Shown here: positions 39,383 to 48,485 of the stretch, piece by piece
How positions within the stretch are numbered: the first letter of the stretch is position 1
Layout: each line of letters starts with the position of its first letter
NCBI GenBank assembly: GCA_050486225.1
Contig: JBJHCV010000001.1
Coordinates: 372,001-436,000, forward strand
Length of the DNA stretch: 64,000 nt
Direction: 5' to 3'
Source: JBBDIX01 sp050486225
GTDB taxonomy: Bacteria; Actinomycetota; Nitriliruptoria; Nitriliruptorales; Nitriliruptoraceae
Program-made: the position numbers and the translations under genes
The notes under the pieces: generated by a model
Told to the model about the DNA's origin: nothing
The model's database searches: none
What the model saw: only the letters and a program-made list of their open reading frames with translations

Positions 39383-40797
39383 CACGTCGTGGCGTCGGCG
39401 AAGCCTCGACGTTCCATGACCCCCCAGTCGCTGCGTCCCCGCATCCACCGCCACAGGCCACGCAGCCGCCAGAAGACGGTCAGCTGGCGATAGCCCACAT
39501 TCTCGAGCAGTGCCGCGACGAACAGGCGCAGCCGGTCCCGGCGGCGCAGCCGATGCCCGCGCGACACCTCGTCGAGCAGCAGCGCCGCGAGGCTCAGCAG
39601 GATCCCGATGCCGTACGCGACCAGGAAGAACAGGATCGCGAAGGTCACGTCGAGCGTACCGACCGTCAGCCCCACCGCGAGCACGATCAGCCCACCGAGT
39701 TCGACGACGGGTGCGAGCAGTTCGACGACGAGGTGGTACGGGGTCACGAACGTGCCCAACGGCCCGTACCGGCGACGCCCGATGACCCGTCGGTGACGCC
39801 ACAGGGTCTCCGCGAGCCCGCGGTGCCACCGGTCCCGCTGCCTCGCCAGCTGACGGATCGACTCGGGCACCTCAGTCCACGCCACGGGGTCGGGCACGAA
39901 CTCGACCCGGTTGGGTCCCCCCTGCTCGATGCCCTGCCGGCGCATCGTCGCGATCAGCTCGATGTCCTCGCCCACGGTGCCGTGGGCGTAGCCGCCCGCC
40001 GCGAGCACGGCGTCGCGGCGGAACAGTCCGAACGCGCCGGACACGATCAGGTTCCCGCCCATGCCGTTGAACCCGAGCCGCCCGAACAGGAACGCCCGCA
40101 GGTACTCCACGGTCTGCAGCCGGGCGAGGAGCCGGCGTGCCGCCCGCTGCACGACCACCCGGCCCTGGTGGACCGTCACGTCGTTGGCGACACGGATGGT
40201 TCCGCCCGCCGCCACGACGTCGTCGTGGTCGAGGAACGGCCGCACGATCCTGGTCATCGCGTCGGGTTCGACGAGCGTGTCGGAGTCGATCGCGCAGACG
40301 AGGTCGCTGGTGGACGCCTCGAGCCCAGCGTTGAGCGCGTCCGCCTTGCCTCCGTTCTCCTTGTCGATGACGACCAGCCGCGGGTGTGTCCGCGATCGCC
40401 AGGCGCCCCGGACCGGCGCGGTGTCGATGGCCGAGTCGTGGATCAACGGCACCGCGGCGAGGTCGAACGCCTCGTGGAGCACGTCGAGCGTGCGGTCCGA
40501 CGAGCCGTCGTTGACGACGATCACCTCGAGGTCCGGATAGTCGATGGTCAGCAGCGACCGGGCGCTCGACACGACCGTCGCGGCCTCGTTGTACGCCGGA
40601 GCCAGGATGCCGATGGACGGCGCGAGCGGCGACCCGACCAGCCGACGCCGAGGTTCGAGCCAGGTCTCGCGCCGGTTGCGACGCATCTGTCGCGCAGCGT
40701 TGCCGATGAGGACCGCCTGGCTCAGGTTGACCACGAGGAAGTAGACGAGCACCGCGATCTCGAACCACACGATGGCGCTGACGAGCACCGGGTTCAC
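39382..40797 (-). CDS. Family 2 processive glycosyltransferase, membrane
   Basis: 471-residue membrane glycosyltransferase (GT2, cellulose/poly-GlcNAc synthase-like). An N-terminal helix (about 4-26) is followed by the GT-A domain: ILAPAYNEAATVV, VNDGSSDRTLD, DKENGGKADALNAG, CAIDSDTLVEP and the QxxRW motif QLARQRDRWHRG, then four to five C-terminal helices (FVTPYHLVVELLAPVVEL...). It should polymerise a surface polysaccharide from a nucleotide sugar. Its GTG overlaps the stop of the HEAT-repeat gene, so it is the last gene of a signalling operon, which suggests control by the kinase system. No PilZ domain. Confidence 0.9.
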   Translation of the reverse strand: MNPVLVSAIVWFEIAVLVYFLVVNLSQAVLIGNAARQMRRNRRETWLEPRRRLVGSPLAPSIGILAPAYNEAATVVSSARSLLTIDYPDLEVIVVNDGSSDRTLDVLHEAFDLAAVPLIHDSAIDTAPVRGAWRSRTHPRLVVIDKENGGKADALNAGLEASTSDLVCAIDSDTLVEPDAMTRIVRPFLDHDDVVAAGGTIRVANDVTVHQGRVVVQRAARRLLARLQTVEYLRAFLFGRLGFNGMGGNLIVSGAFGLFRRDAVLAAGGYAHGTVGEDIELIATMRRQGIEQGGPNRVEFVPDPVAWTEVPESIRQLARQRDRWHRGLAETLWRHRRVIGRRRYGPLGTFVTPYHLVVELLAPVVELGGLIVLAVGLTVGTLDVTFAILFFLVAYGIGILLSLAALLLDEVSRGHRLRRRDRLRLFVAALLENVGYRQLTVFWRLRGLWRWMRGRSDWGVMERRGFADATT

Positions 40798-41828
40798 GCC
40801 ACGCGCTCCATGTCGGCCAGTGTGAACGCCGCGATCGCGGCGGCACGGGGTGCGCCGGAGGTCCGGGCCGCTCGCAGCAGCAGGACACCGATCGGGCCGA
40901 GGAGGCGCAGCGCCGAGGCCGCAGCACGGCGTACGCGCCAGTCCGGGTCGTCGAGCAACGCCGCGATGGCCGTCGAGTGCTGGCGGGCCAACGCACGCCC
41001 GAGTCCCTCCACGGCCTGCGCTCGGATCACCGCTTCGGTGTCGGCGAGGGTCGCCGCGAGCACCTCGACGGCTCGGGGCCCGGTCACGACCCCGAGCAGC
41101 GACACGGCACCCCGTCGCACTCGCGGATCGGGGTGGGTGGCCAGGCTCCGGGCCGCCTCGAGGAAGGCCGGGTCCCCGAGGGCCCGCGCGACCTCGAGCG
41201 CCTCGGCCAGGGCCCGCGTGTCCGCGGACCCAGATCGAAGTGCCCGGTCGAGGGCACCCACGACGACCCGCCCACCCCGGACGAGTGCGTCCTTGGCGGC
41301 GAAGCGGACCCGGCGATCCGGGTCGGCCAGCAGCGACACGAGGTCGTCGACCGTGGTCGAGCCCGAACGGGCATCGAGCATCCCGGTCGCCTGGGCTCGG
41401 ACGACCGGATGCGGGTCGACGAGCAGCCGCCGCGGCAACCGTTCGCCGTGGTCGAGCATGTCGAGCACCCGCAGCCCCCGCAACCTGCGATGCCACCGGC
41501 CGTGGTCGAGCCACCGTTGGGCGCGCCGCAGCAGACCGGCGTCACGGGCGACCTCGGTCAGTCGTCCGCTGTCGATGCTGACCGCGTACTCGGCCAGCAC
41601 GACCGCCTGCTCCTCGCGCGACAGGCGACGCAGCACCCGTCGGACCCGCGACGTCGGGGCCCCGTCGAGCAGTGCTCCCATCGCGTCCCGAAGTCGTCCA
41701 CGCGCACGCCCCAGACGCCGGTCGCGCCGAGCGTTGCGCAGGTCGGCGGCCAGGTAGGTCAGTCCGATCACGACGAGGGCGGCCACCTCGACGACCAGTA
41801 CCACGAGGAGCAGCCACAGGGGGACCAC
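40794..41828 (-). CDS. Membrane-anchored HEAT-repeat protein
   Basis: 344 residues. One N-terminal helix (4-29) then an all-helical solenoid: repeated units such as HPVVRAQATGMLD, DPDRRVRFAAKDALVRGG, HPDPRVRRGAVSLLG, DTEAVIRAQAVEGLGRAL and DPDWRVRRAAASALR, each about 30 residues with the HEAT-like DxxVRxxAxxAL pattern. It probably scaffolds a membrane complex, perhaps linking the signalling proteins to the glycosyltransferase encoded next. The GTG start is one base after the response-regulator stop. Confidence 0.85.
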   Translation of the reverse strand: MVPLWLLLVVLVVEVAALVVIGLTYLAADLRNARRDRRLGRARGRLRDAMGALLDGAPTSRVRRVLRRLSREEQAVVLAEYAVSIDSGRLTEVARDAGLLRRAQRWLDHGRWHRRLRGLRVLDMLDHGERLPRRLLVDPHPVVRAQATGMLDARSGSTTVDDLVSLLADPDRRVRFAAKDALVRGGRVVVGALDRALRSGSADTRALAEALEVARALGDPAFLEAARSLATHPDPRVRRGAVSLLGVVTGPRAVEVLAATLADTEAVIRAQAVEGLGRALARQHSTAIAALLDDPDWRVRRAAASALRLLGPIGVLLLRAARTSGAPRAAAIAAFTLADMERVA

Positions 41829-41829
41829 C

Positions 41830-44154
41830 TCAGACCTCCAGGGCCCGTCGGACCCGTTCGACGAGCACCGGGAGGCTGAACGGCTTCGACACGTGGTCGA
41901 ATGCGCCCATCTCCAGTGCGGCGAGCACCTCCGACTCGCGCGTGCGCGCCGTGAGCATCATGACGCGCGTGGTCGCCAGCGCGCCGTCGGCGTGCAGACG
42001 GCGGAGCACGTCGAGCCCACTCGCGCCCGGCAGGTCCACGTCCAGCAGCACGACCCGTGCGCGGACCTGCGGGTCGGAGCCGGCGAGCAGGTCGATCGCC
42101 TCGGTGCCGTCCGGGATCGATCGCGTGCGCATCCCGCGGGCCTGCAACCCGTGTTCGACGAGCGCGGCGAGCGCCGGGTCGTCCTCCACCATCACGACGT
42201 CGACGATCCGCGCCTCGTCGTCGCTGAGGACGACCTGGTCCGCGGATCCTCGACCCCCCGCGAGATCCGTCGCGCGGCGCGCCGCCGCGACCAGCGACGT
42301 CACGTCGTCGCCATCCCGCGGATGCTCACCGACCCCTGCGACCAGGCGCACCGGTTCCGGGACCCCGTCGTGGCGAACGCGGGCAAGGAGTTCCCGGACC
42401 CGCCGAGCCGCATCCTGCGCGGTGAGCCCGGGCATCGCGAGCAGGAACTCTGCCCCGCCGTGTCGACCCACGACGGCGTCTGGTCCCCGCTCCACGTCGA
42501 GTGCGTGTGCGAGGCGACGGAGGAACCCGTCGGCGACGGGCTCGCCCCGTTCACGATTGAGCGTCGCGAGACCGTCGATCCGCAGCATGGCGAGCGCCAG
42601 CGGTGCCCCGACACCTCGGGCCTCGTCCAGACGCTGCTCGACCTGCCGCGTACAGGCCGCCCGACCGGGAACGCCGGTGAGTGCGTCGAGTTCGTCGCCA
42701 GCACTCGATCCGCGTCCCGCACGCAGCAGGCGGGACAGGCGAGCAGCGGCCTCCACGGGATCCAGGGGCTTGCCCAGGAAGTCGTCCGCACCCGCGGCGA
42801 AGGCCCGCTCGAGCGTCGCCGGGTCGCTGTGCCCCGTGAGGAACACCAGGGGGAGCGACGCGTGCGCGGGATCACTGCGGATCGTGCGGGCGAGCGTGAA
42901 GCCGTCGACGTCACCCATGTCCACGTCGACGACCACGAGTGCCACGTCGCCGACAGCCAGACGCGCGAGAGCGTCACGAGCCCCGTCGGCGTGTGCCGTC
43001 GTCCAACCGGCCTGTCGCGCGAACAGGCGGAACCCGTCGTGGACCAGCGGGTCGTCGTCGACGACCAGGATCGGCGCAGTCGGGCCGTCGCGACGTTCGT
43101 CCAGGCGGCGGAGCAGCGCGTCGACGACACGGCCCGGTTCCGTGTCGACGGTCACCGTGAGGAAGGCTCCCGCCCGGGACGCGGCGATCCGGTCGTCGGG
43201 TCGGTCCGGTTCGACGAGTGCGATCGCCGGCAGTGGGCTCGCCGGAGGCAGGTGTCGCACCAGTCGCGCGTGGCTGTCCTCGTCACGCAGGTGGACGACC
43301 AGTCCCCGCGGGGAGACCACGGTGGGTTGGCGGTCCCAGGCGACGGCCCGCACGCCGCGCTGGACCAGCGCGTCGAGCAGTCGACGTCGCACCACCGGCT
43401 CGTCCACGTCGACCACGACCAGGTCGTCGGACGACGCGGCGGGCCCCGCCGCACGCGGCGCCTCGAGCGAGTCGCGGAGCGCCACGACGAGCTCGGCCGC
43501 CTCGTCCCCCGTGACGTCTGCCTGGGCCGCGAGCAGGGTCTCCAGCCGACGTGCGACCCGTGACGCCTCCGCGAAGCCGAACGTGCCCGCGCTGCCCGCG
43601 ACGCGATGCGCCACACGCTCCGCCTCACGCCGCCCCTCTCCGTCGAGGGTTCCCTGCAGCAGGCCCGCGACGGCAACCTCGAGCATGCCGACACGTTCGA
43701 GCATGGTGTCCCTGCTTCGTTCCCACAGCGCGGCCAGTGCGTCGTCGACCGCGGCGACGCTCGCGGCACTCGCCGCACGAGTGCGCTCGAGCAGGCCCGT
43801 CACGACCTGCGCGATGCCCGACGCGCCCGTCTCGGGCCCGATGACGGCAGCGATCCCCCGGTGGGTCTCCAACCGGGAGATCTCGTCGAGCAGTTCTGGC
43901 GCGCCGGCGCGCAGCACCAGGAGCGGCCCGTCGTCGACGGCGCCCTCGGTCGTCGCCTCGGCGACCCGCTGGGCGGCCCGTGGCGCGATCACTGCGGCGT
44001 CCACCACGACGATGCCCGGCGCCGCACGCAGGTGCGGGACCGCCGCCGCGGCGTCGGCAGCGATCAGCACGTGTGTGTCCGGCAGCGCGTCGCGTACCGC
44101 GTCGGCCAGCGCTTCGGGCAGGCCGACCAGGAGGACCGGGGCGTCGGGACTCAC
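41830..44154 (-). CDS. Multi-domain response regulator: Hpt, receiver, degenerate GGDEF, receiver
   Basis: 774 residues. The N-terminal 110 residues look like a degenerate receiver (PVLLVGLPEALADAV). A Hpt-like helical domain has the phosphoacceptor His in ERVAHRVAGSAGTFGF (about 180). A receiver at about 360-480 carries ILVVDDDPLVH, VVVDVDMGDVDGF and FLTGH. A GGDEF-like domain follows (DALTGVPGRAACTRQVEQRL), but the signature is RHGGAEF with Ala in place of the first acidic residue, so it is probably catalytically dead. A final receiver reads VMVEDDPALAALVEHGL, LLDVDLPGASGLD, MLTART and SKPFSLPVL. The GTG start overlaps the upstream single-receiver gene. Confidence 0.88.
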   Translation of the reverse strand: MSPDAPVLLVGLPEALADAVRDALPDTHVLIAADAAAAVPHLRAAPGIVVVDAAVIAPRAAQRVAEATTEGAVDDGPLLVLRAGAPELLDEISRLETHRGIAAVIGPETGASGIAQVVTGLLERTRAASAASVAAVDDALAALWERSRDTMLERVGMLEVAVAGLLQGTLDGEGRREAERVAHRVAGSAGTFGFAEASRVARRLETLLAAQADVTGDEAAELVVALRDSLEAPRAAGPAASSDDLVVVDVDEPVVRRRLLDALVQRGVRAVAWDRQPTVVSPRGLVVHLRDEDSHARLVRHLPPASPLPAIALVEPDRPDDRIAASRAGAFLTVTVDTEPGRVVDALLRRLDERRDGPTAPILVVDDDPLVHDGFRLFARQAGWTTAHADGARDALARLAVGDVALVVVDVDMGDVDGFTLARTIRSDPAHASLPLVFLTGHSDPATLERAFAAGADDFLGKPLDPVEAAARLSRLLRAGRGSSAGDELDALTGVPGRAACTRQVEQRLDEARGVGAPLALAMLRIDGLATLNRERGEPVADGFLRRLAHALDVERGPDAVVGRHGGAEFLLAMPGLTAQDAARRVRELLARVRHDGVPEPVRLVAGVGEHPRDGDDVTSLVAAARRATDLAGGRGSADQVVLSDDEARIVDVVMVEDDPALAALVEHGLQARGMRTRSIPDGTEAIDLLAGSDPQVRARVVLLDVDLPGASGLDVLRRLHADGALATTRVMMLTARTRESEVLAALEMGAFDHVSKPFSLPVLVERVRRALEV

Positions 44155-44522
44155 CAGCCCAGCGCCTCGGCGACGTGTTCGTGGAGACGCATCGGATCGA
44201 ACGGCTTGGTGATCACCCCGCTGGCGTCGAGGTCGCGCAGACCGGCCATCTCCTGGTCCATCGCCTTCGCCGTCAGGAACACCACCGGCACGCCGGCCAG
44301 CGCCGGCACCTCACGCATCCGCCGCATCGTCTCCGGACCGTCGAGCACCGGCATCATCACGTCGAGCAGGATCGCGTCGGGTGGATCCTCCCTGGCGACC
44401 TCGAGCGCCTCGACGCCACTGGACGCCGTCGTCACCGTCCAGCCCGCGACGAGTTCGAGCGACATCTGTGCGACCTCACGCACGAGGTCGTCGTCGTCCA
44501 CGAGCAGCACGTGACGGCTCAC
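44151..44522 (-). CDS. Single-domain response regulator (CheY-like)
   Basis: 123 residues, one receiver domain: VLLVDDDDLVREVAQMSLEL (acidic pocket), the phosphoacceptor Asp in AILLDVMMPVLDGPE, VFLTAK (Thr and Lys of the switch) and KPFDPMRLHEHV. No output domain. Encoded between the hybrid kinase and the multi-receiver protein with four-base overlaps at both ends, so it should relay phosphate between them. Confidence 0.93.
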   Translation of the reverse strand: MSRHVLLVDDDDLVREVAQMSLELVAGWTVTTASSGVEALEVAREDPPDAILLDVMMPVLDGPETMRRMREVPALAGVPVVFLTAKAMDQEMAGLRDLDASGVITKPFDPMRLHEHVAEALGW

Positions 44523-46933
44523 GATGGTTCATCCCTCCCGGTGATCCCCGCGATCAGATCGATGACGTGCACCCGGAACTCCTCGACGGGGACGCGACCC
44601 TTGGTGAGGAACGACGTCTCGCCGAGGCGCAGCGAACGCCGGTCCTCCTCGGACAGGTCGGCCGCGCTGTAGACGACGAGCGGCAGGGAACGCAGGTCGT
44701 CGTGCTGGCGCAGCCAGGCCACGACGGCGTGACCGTCCCGACCCGGCAGGCCGATGTCGAGGCTGATGACGTCGGGACGGTTGTCCGCACACCACGCGAT
44801 GGCCGCGTCGCCGTCCGTGGCGTGCGCCACGTCGATCTCCGAGGCCTCGAGGACCTCCTGCATGAGGGCCGCGAGTTCCGGATCGTCCTCGACGAGCAGC
44901 AGCACGGAACGTCGCCGCAACCCGAGCGCCTGGGTCAGTGCCGTGACGAGCGTCGCGAGGTTGACCACCTCCGACCCGGGGTCGGCCGGACCCTCGTCCG
45001 TCGCCTCGGGGGTCACGGCGAGCAGGACCAGCGGGATGCCGCGCAGTTCCGGCGTGGCGCGCAGTGCGTCGGCGATCGGCAGGCTCACGTCGTCCCGCAG
45101 GTCGACCTGAACGACGATCGCGTCGGGATCGTGGGACCGCGCGATCTCGATGGTTCCCGCGGGATCTCGCGCACCCAGCACGACGAACCCGGCGTCGTCG
45201 AGCACGGCCGTCGTGGCGTCGAGCGACGACTCGTCCTGCGCGACGACGAGCACCTCGGGAAGCGCGACGGATCGAGGCGCCGGGGCCACGTCGGCGGGGT
45301 CGACGACGCAGTCCGCGGGGAGACGAAGGATGAACGTGCTCCCCTGCCCGGCGACGCTCTCGACCCACAGGTGCCCACCGTGCTGTTCGGCGATCTGTCG
45401 GGAGATCGCGAGTCCGAGGCCAGTCCCGCCGAGTTCCCGGGCGTCGGACGAGTCGACCTGGGCGAACCGTTCGAAGATGCGTTCGTGCTGGTCCTCCGGC
45501 ACGCCACGTCCCTCGTCGGTCACCCGCAGTTCCACGCCGGCGTCGCGGCGAACCGATCGGACCTCGATCCGACTCGTGGGTGGCGAGAACTTGACGGCGT
45601 TGCCCACGAGGTTGACCACCAGCTGTTCGACCCGGTCGACGTCGACCCGGACGGTGAGGGGCTCCACGACGACGTCGAGGTGCATCGTCGACGGCGGCGT
45701 GACGGCAGCGAGTGCACGCTCGACGATCTCGTCGAGTCCGGCCTCACGGAGTCGCAGTTCGAGCCGACCCTGGTCGAGCTTCTCCAGGTCGAGGATGTCG
45801 TTGATGAGGCGCACCAGTCGCTCGGTGCTCGTGTGGGCGATGTCCACCATGCGATGAGCGCGTTCCGGCAGGTCCCCGGCGCGTCCTCCCCGCAGCAGTC
45901 CCAGGGCACCGTGGATCGCCGTGAGTGGAGTGCGCAGTTCGTGGCTCACCATCGAGACGAACTGAGACCGGAGCCGTTCGATGCGTCGGCGTTCCGACAC
46001 GTCGCGGAACACCATGACCGACACCAGCGCTGCTGCGTCGTCGTCGAGGTGGGCAACGGACCGCTCCGCGGCGAACTCCGTGCCGTCGGAGCGCACGAGC
46101 GTCGCCACCTCGGGCTCACCACTCCCTCCAACCCGAAGGGCGCACTCGTCGGCCGTGTGTGACGTGTCGCAGGCCGTCTCGTGCACACCCCGTCCCGCGA
46201 GCCTCGACACCTCGACCCCGAGCAGGCTCCCCGCGGCGGGGTTGGCGAACCGCACGGTTCCGGCCCGGTCGATCCCGAGGATCCCGTCGGCCGTAGACTC
46301 GAGGACCCGGCGGTGGAGCAGCGCGAGCCGAGCCTGTTCGCGGTCACGACGTCGCAGGACCATCGCGAGCCCCGCGAAGATGAGCGTGATGAACACGACT
46401 CGGGCACCGAGCAGCCGTCCGAGGAACGTCTGCTCGGCCCGGATCTCGTCGGCGAGCAGTTCGCGCAGGTGCTCCGCGTCGCGCAGCAACAGGGCGAGCG
46501 CCATGTCGTAGTCCTGCTGCAGATGGGTGTCACCCGCGAGGAGCCTTGCCATCAGGTGTGCGACCACCTCGAGGTCGTCGCACACCAGCGCCAGCTGGGC
46601 ACGGGTCCGGGACAGGTCCGGTTCGACACCGGGGGCACGGGTCTCGTCGGGATCGTTGAGCAGGTCCGTGCACACGGACAGGGCCCGGTCGAGGTTGTCC
46701 TGGCGAGCCTCGGACAGCATGGTGCGGGACCCGGATCGTTCGTCGACGAGACCTGCGTGGGCCAGCGCGAGTCGCTCACCGAACGCGTGGAGCTGGGTGT
46801 CCCAGACCCTGAGTCGTTCGGTCGCGGCGTCGCTGCGGGCGTTGGCATAGACCGCGGTCGCGATGAGGAGGATCCCACCGAGGACCACGAGCAGTTCCGT
46901 GGGACTGATACGGGTCCGGTTGCGCCTCTGCAT
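44519..46933 (-). CDS. Hybrid sensor histidine kinase with PAS and two receivers
   Basis: 804 residues. Two membrane helices (about 13-30 and 178-195) flank an outside helical sensor. Then a PAS domain (about 205-310; VLESTADGILGIDRAGTVRFANPAA), HisKA with His331 in SMVSHELRTPL, HATPase with N box NLVGNAVKFSP, DEGRGVPEDQHERIFERFAQ and GGTGLGLAISRQ. Two receivers follow: one degenerate (LVVAQDESSLDATTAVL) and one intact (VLLLVEDDPELAALM, VISLDIGLPGRDG, VVYSAA, TKGRVPV). ATG 46933 is chosen; a GTG two codons earlier is possible. It heads the five-gene operon; the sensed signal is unknown. Confidence 0.92.
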   Translation of the reverse strand: MQRRNRTRISPTELLVVLGGILLIATAVYANARSDAATERLRVWDTQLHAFGERLALAHAGLVDERSGSRTMLSEARQDNLDRALSVCTDLLNDPDETRAPGVEPDLSRTRAQLALVCDDLEVVAHLMARLLAGDTHLQQDYDMALALLLRDAEHLRELLADEIRAEQTFLGRLLGARVVFITLIFAGLAMVLRRRDREQARLALLHRRVLESTADGILGIDRAGTVRFANPAAGSLLGVEVSRLAGRGVHETACDTSHTADECALRVGGSGEPEVATLVRSDGTEFAAERSVAHLDDDAAALVSVMVFRDVSERRRIERLRSQFVSMVSHELRTPLTAIHGALGLLRGGRAGDLPERAHRMVDIAHTSTERLVRLINDILDLEKLDQGRLELRLREAGLDEIVERALAAVTPPSTMHLDVVVEPLTVRVDVDRVEQLVVNLVGNAVKFSPPTSRIEVRSVRRDAGVELRVTDEGRGVPEDQHERIFERFAQVDSSDARELGGTGLGLAISRQIAEQHGGHLWVESVAGQGSTFILRLPADCVVDPADVAPAPRSVALPEVLVVAQDESSLDATTAVLDDAGFVVLGARDPAGTIEIARSHDPDAIVVQVDLRDDVSLPIADALRATPELRGIPLVLLAVTPEATDEGPADPGSEVVNLATLVTALTQALGLRRRSVLLLVEDDPELAALMQEVLEASEIDVAHATDGDAAIAWCADNRPDVISLDIGLPGRDGHAVVAWLRQHDDLRSLPLVVYSAADLSEEDRRSLRLGETSFLTKGRVPVEEFRVHVIDLIAGITGRDEPS

Positions 46934-46985
46934 GCGCACAGCCTAGGGAGTCAGTCGCTCGCACCGGGCCCGAGGCTCCATCGTC

Positions 46986-47138
46986 TGTCAGGATGGAGTC
47001 CTGAGACACCAGGCACCGTTTCCCCAAGAGGTCCGTGAGCGTGCGGTCCGGCTCGTGCTCGAGCAGCGCGACGACCTCATCGCGGTGCTCGACGCCAACG
47101 TCCTGTACCCGGTTGTGGAAATGTTCACACCAACCTGA
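46986..47138 (+). pseudogene. Fused remnants of an IS3-type transposase N-terminus and a PIN toxin
   Basis: A start-less frame encodes FPQEVRERAVRLVLEQ, the opening of an IS3-family OrfA helix-turn-helix protein, then directly RDDLIAVLDANVLYPV, the opening strand of a PIN-domain toxin, and stops at 47136-47138. Just upstream (46986-47008) an imperfect inverted repeat TGTCAGGA...TCCTGAGACA resembles an IS end. So two mobile genes were joined by deletion and have decayed. No intact transposase remains. Confidence 0.55.
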
Positions 47139-47206
47139 AGTTCCGCGAGCCAAATTGTTGCGAACGGCGATCGGCCTGAACGTGTGCGGTGGGATCTCCG
47201 TTCGCC

Positions 47207-47964
47207 ATGAAGAGGCTGACTGTCGTGGCTGAGCAACTCGCTGCGCCACCTGTCGGTCAACCTGTCCCCGTCACAGGGCACGATCCGCGCTGCGACGAAC
47301 GCCACGAACACGTCGCGTTCCTCCCCCACGGACTGCCCGACGACGTTCCGCCGCCGCCCGAGAACCTCGACGAGCTGCTGTCTGCGTGGGAGCAATGGAT
47401 CCACCGCGACGATCTGCCGCTCCTGGTTCGGGTCGCCCTTGGCCACTACCAGTTCGAGACCATCCACCCGTACACCGACGGCAACGGTGGACTCGGACGA
47501 CTGGTCGCGCTGCTCCAGCTCATCGAAGGTGGACTGATCCGCGATCACCTCATGACGATCTCTGGCTACTTCGAGGCCGACAAGCCCGCGTACACGGGTC
47601 ATCTCCAGCGAGTCCGGCAGTCGGGACGATTCGATCCCTGGGTCCGCTACTTCTGTCGAGGCCTCGAGGAGTCTGCGACCGCGTCGCTCACGCGGGTCCG
47701 GCAAGCGCAGGAGATCAGTCGCGACGCCGTGGCGCGACTTCGTGGAGACGCGGTTGGGGGGCTGCGATCCGGGTGGCCGAGGATCTCGTCGGGTACCCGT
47801 TGCTCACGGTCACAGACGTCGAGCAGCGTCACGGCATCACGTACCAGACCGCGAACCAGGCAGTCACACGCCTCGTCGACCACGGGCTGCTGACCCAGGT
47901 TTCCGAGGGGAACTACAACCGGGTCTTCGCCTCGAAGGCGATCCTCGAGGTCTTCCGGGCGTAG
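47207..47964 (+). pseudogene. Truncated, frameshifted Fic-domain protein
   Basis: The first frame (from ATG 47207) encodes the middle of a Fic-family protein: PPPPENLDELLSAWEQWIH, ALGHYQFETIHPYTDGNG then GLGRL. The AMP-transfer motif HPFxDGNGRxxR has lost its first Arg (HPYTDGNGGLGR). The usual N-terminal 100 or more residues, including the RE(L/I)H helix region, are absent. The C-terminal winged-helix (LVGYPLLTVTDVEQRHGIT...) is found only in another frame from about 47755, so a frameshift lies at the G-run near 47750. The product would not be functional. Confidence 0.75.
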
Positions 47965-48057
47965 CAGTGACCCGGTCCGACCGCCGTGGTCACCGCGTTG
48001 TCACCGAGCCCGGAGCGGCCGGTGGCACCACGCCCGCCAGCCGAATGTCGTCAATCC

Positions 48058-48135
48058 GTTGTCACGGGCATGCGAAACGCCCCCGCGCGTGGCGGGGGCG
48101 TTCGGGCAATTCTGCCGTCTGCGGGGTGCTGGACC
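48058..48135. repeat. Diverged copy of the integrase-3' hairpin segment (older island scar)
   Basis: Contains a perfect 11-base stem AACGCCCCCGC/GCGGGGGCGTT (48076-48102) and flanks (TTGTCACGGGC before; TTCTGCCGTCTGCGGG after) that match, with about one quarter of positions changed, the segment at 58753-58830 between the integrase gene and tRNA-Leu. It may be the right end of an older element inserted at the same tRNA. The hairpin could also act as a terminator. Confidence 0.5.
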
Positions 48136-48229
48136 CTGCTGCGGTGGAGTGGACCCAATGCGACACTACTCGGACCTCTCGTGGAACAGCCATGGCGTTC
48201 CGGTCACCGAATGCACCTGCGTCGGCAGG

Positions 48230-48249
48230 GCGCTATCATACGATAGCGC
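48230..48249. promoter_or_regulatory. VapB operator, inverted repeat
   Basis: GCGCTATC-ATAC-GATAGCGC, perfect 8-base arms with a 4-base spacer, ends 14 bases before the antitoxin GTG. This is the expected position for toxin-antitoxin autorepression by the ribbon-helix-helix antitoxin. Confidence 0.7.
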
Positions 48250-48263
48250 GCGAGGAGATCCCA

Positions 48264-48485
48264 GTGCCCGACCTGTTGATCCGTGACATACCTGACGACG
48301 TCGTCTCCGCGATCGACGCCAAGGCAAAGAGGCTTGGCCTGTCCCGTAGCGAGTACCTCCGACGGCAGATGACGCAGGCGGCAACCACAGGCGAAGGCAC
48401 GGTGACCGTTGAGTCGCTCCGCACGTTCAACGAGACCTTCGGCGACCTGGGCGATGACGAGGTCATGCGCAGGGCCTGGGAGTGA
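48264..48485 (+). CDS. Antitoxin of a VapBC-type pair, ribbon-helix-helix
   Basis: 73 residues. The N-terminus LLIRDIPDDVVSAIDAKAKRLGLSRSEYLRRQM is the FitA/VapB ribbon-helix-helix DNA-binding fold; the acidic C-terminus (FGDLGDDEVMRRAWE) should wrap the toxin. It starts at a GTG with a GAGGAG site. It binds the operator just upstream and is translationally coupled to the toxin (GTGA overlap). Confidence 0.9.
   Translation: MPDLLIRDIPDDVVSAIDAKAKRLGLSRSEYLRRQMTQAATTGEGTVTVESLRTFNETFGDLGDDEVMRRAWE

Noticed and set aside
39124..44212. Two very long plus-strand open frames (over 800 codons each) opposite the glycosyltransferase, HEAT and response-regulator genes
   Set aside because: Translations are low-complexity Arg/Ser/Pro/Thr strings with no domain, while the minus-strand frames have complete family motifs. 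They are antisense shadows caused by high GC.
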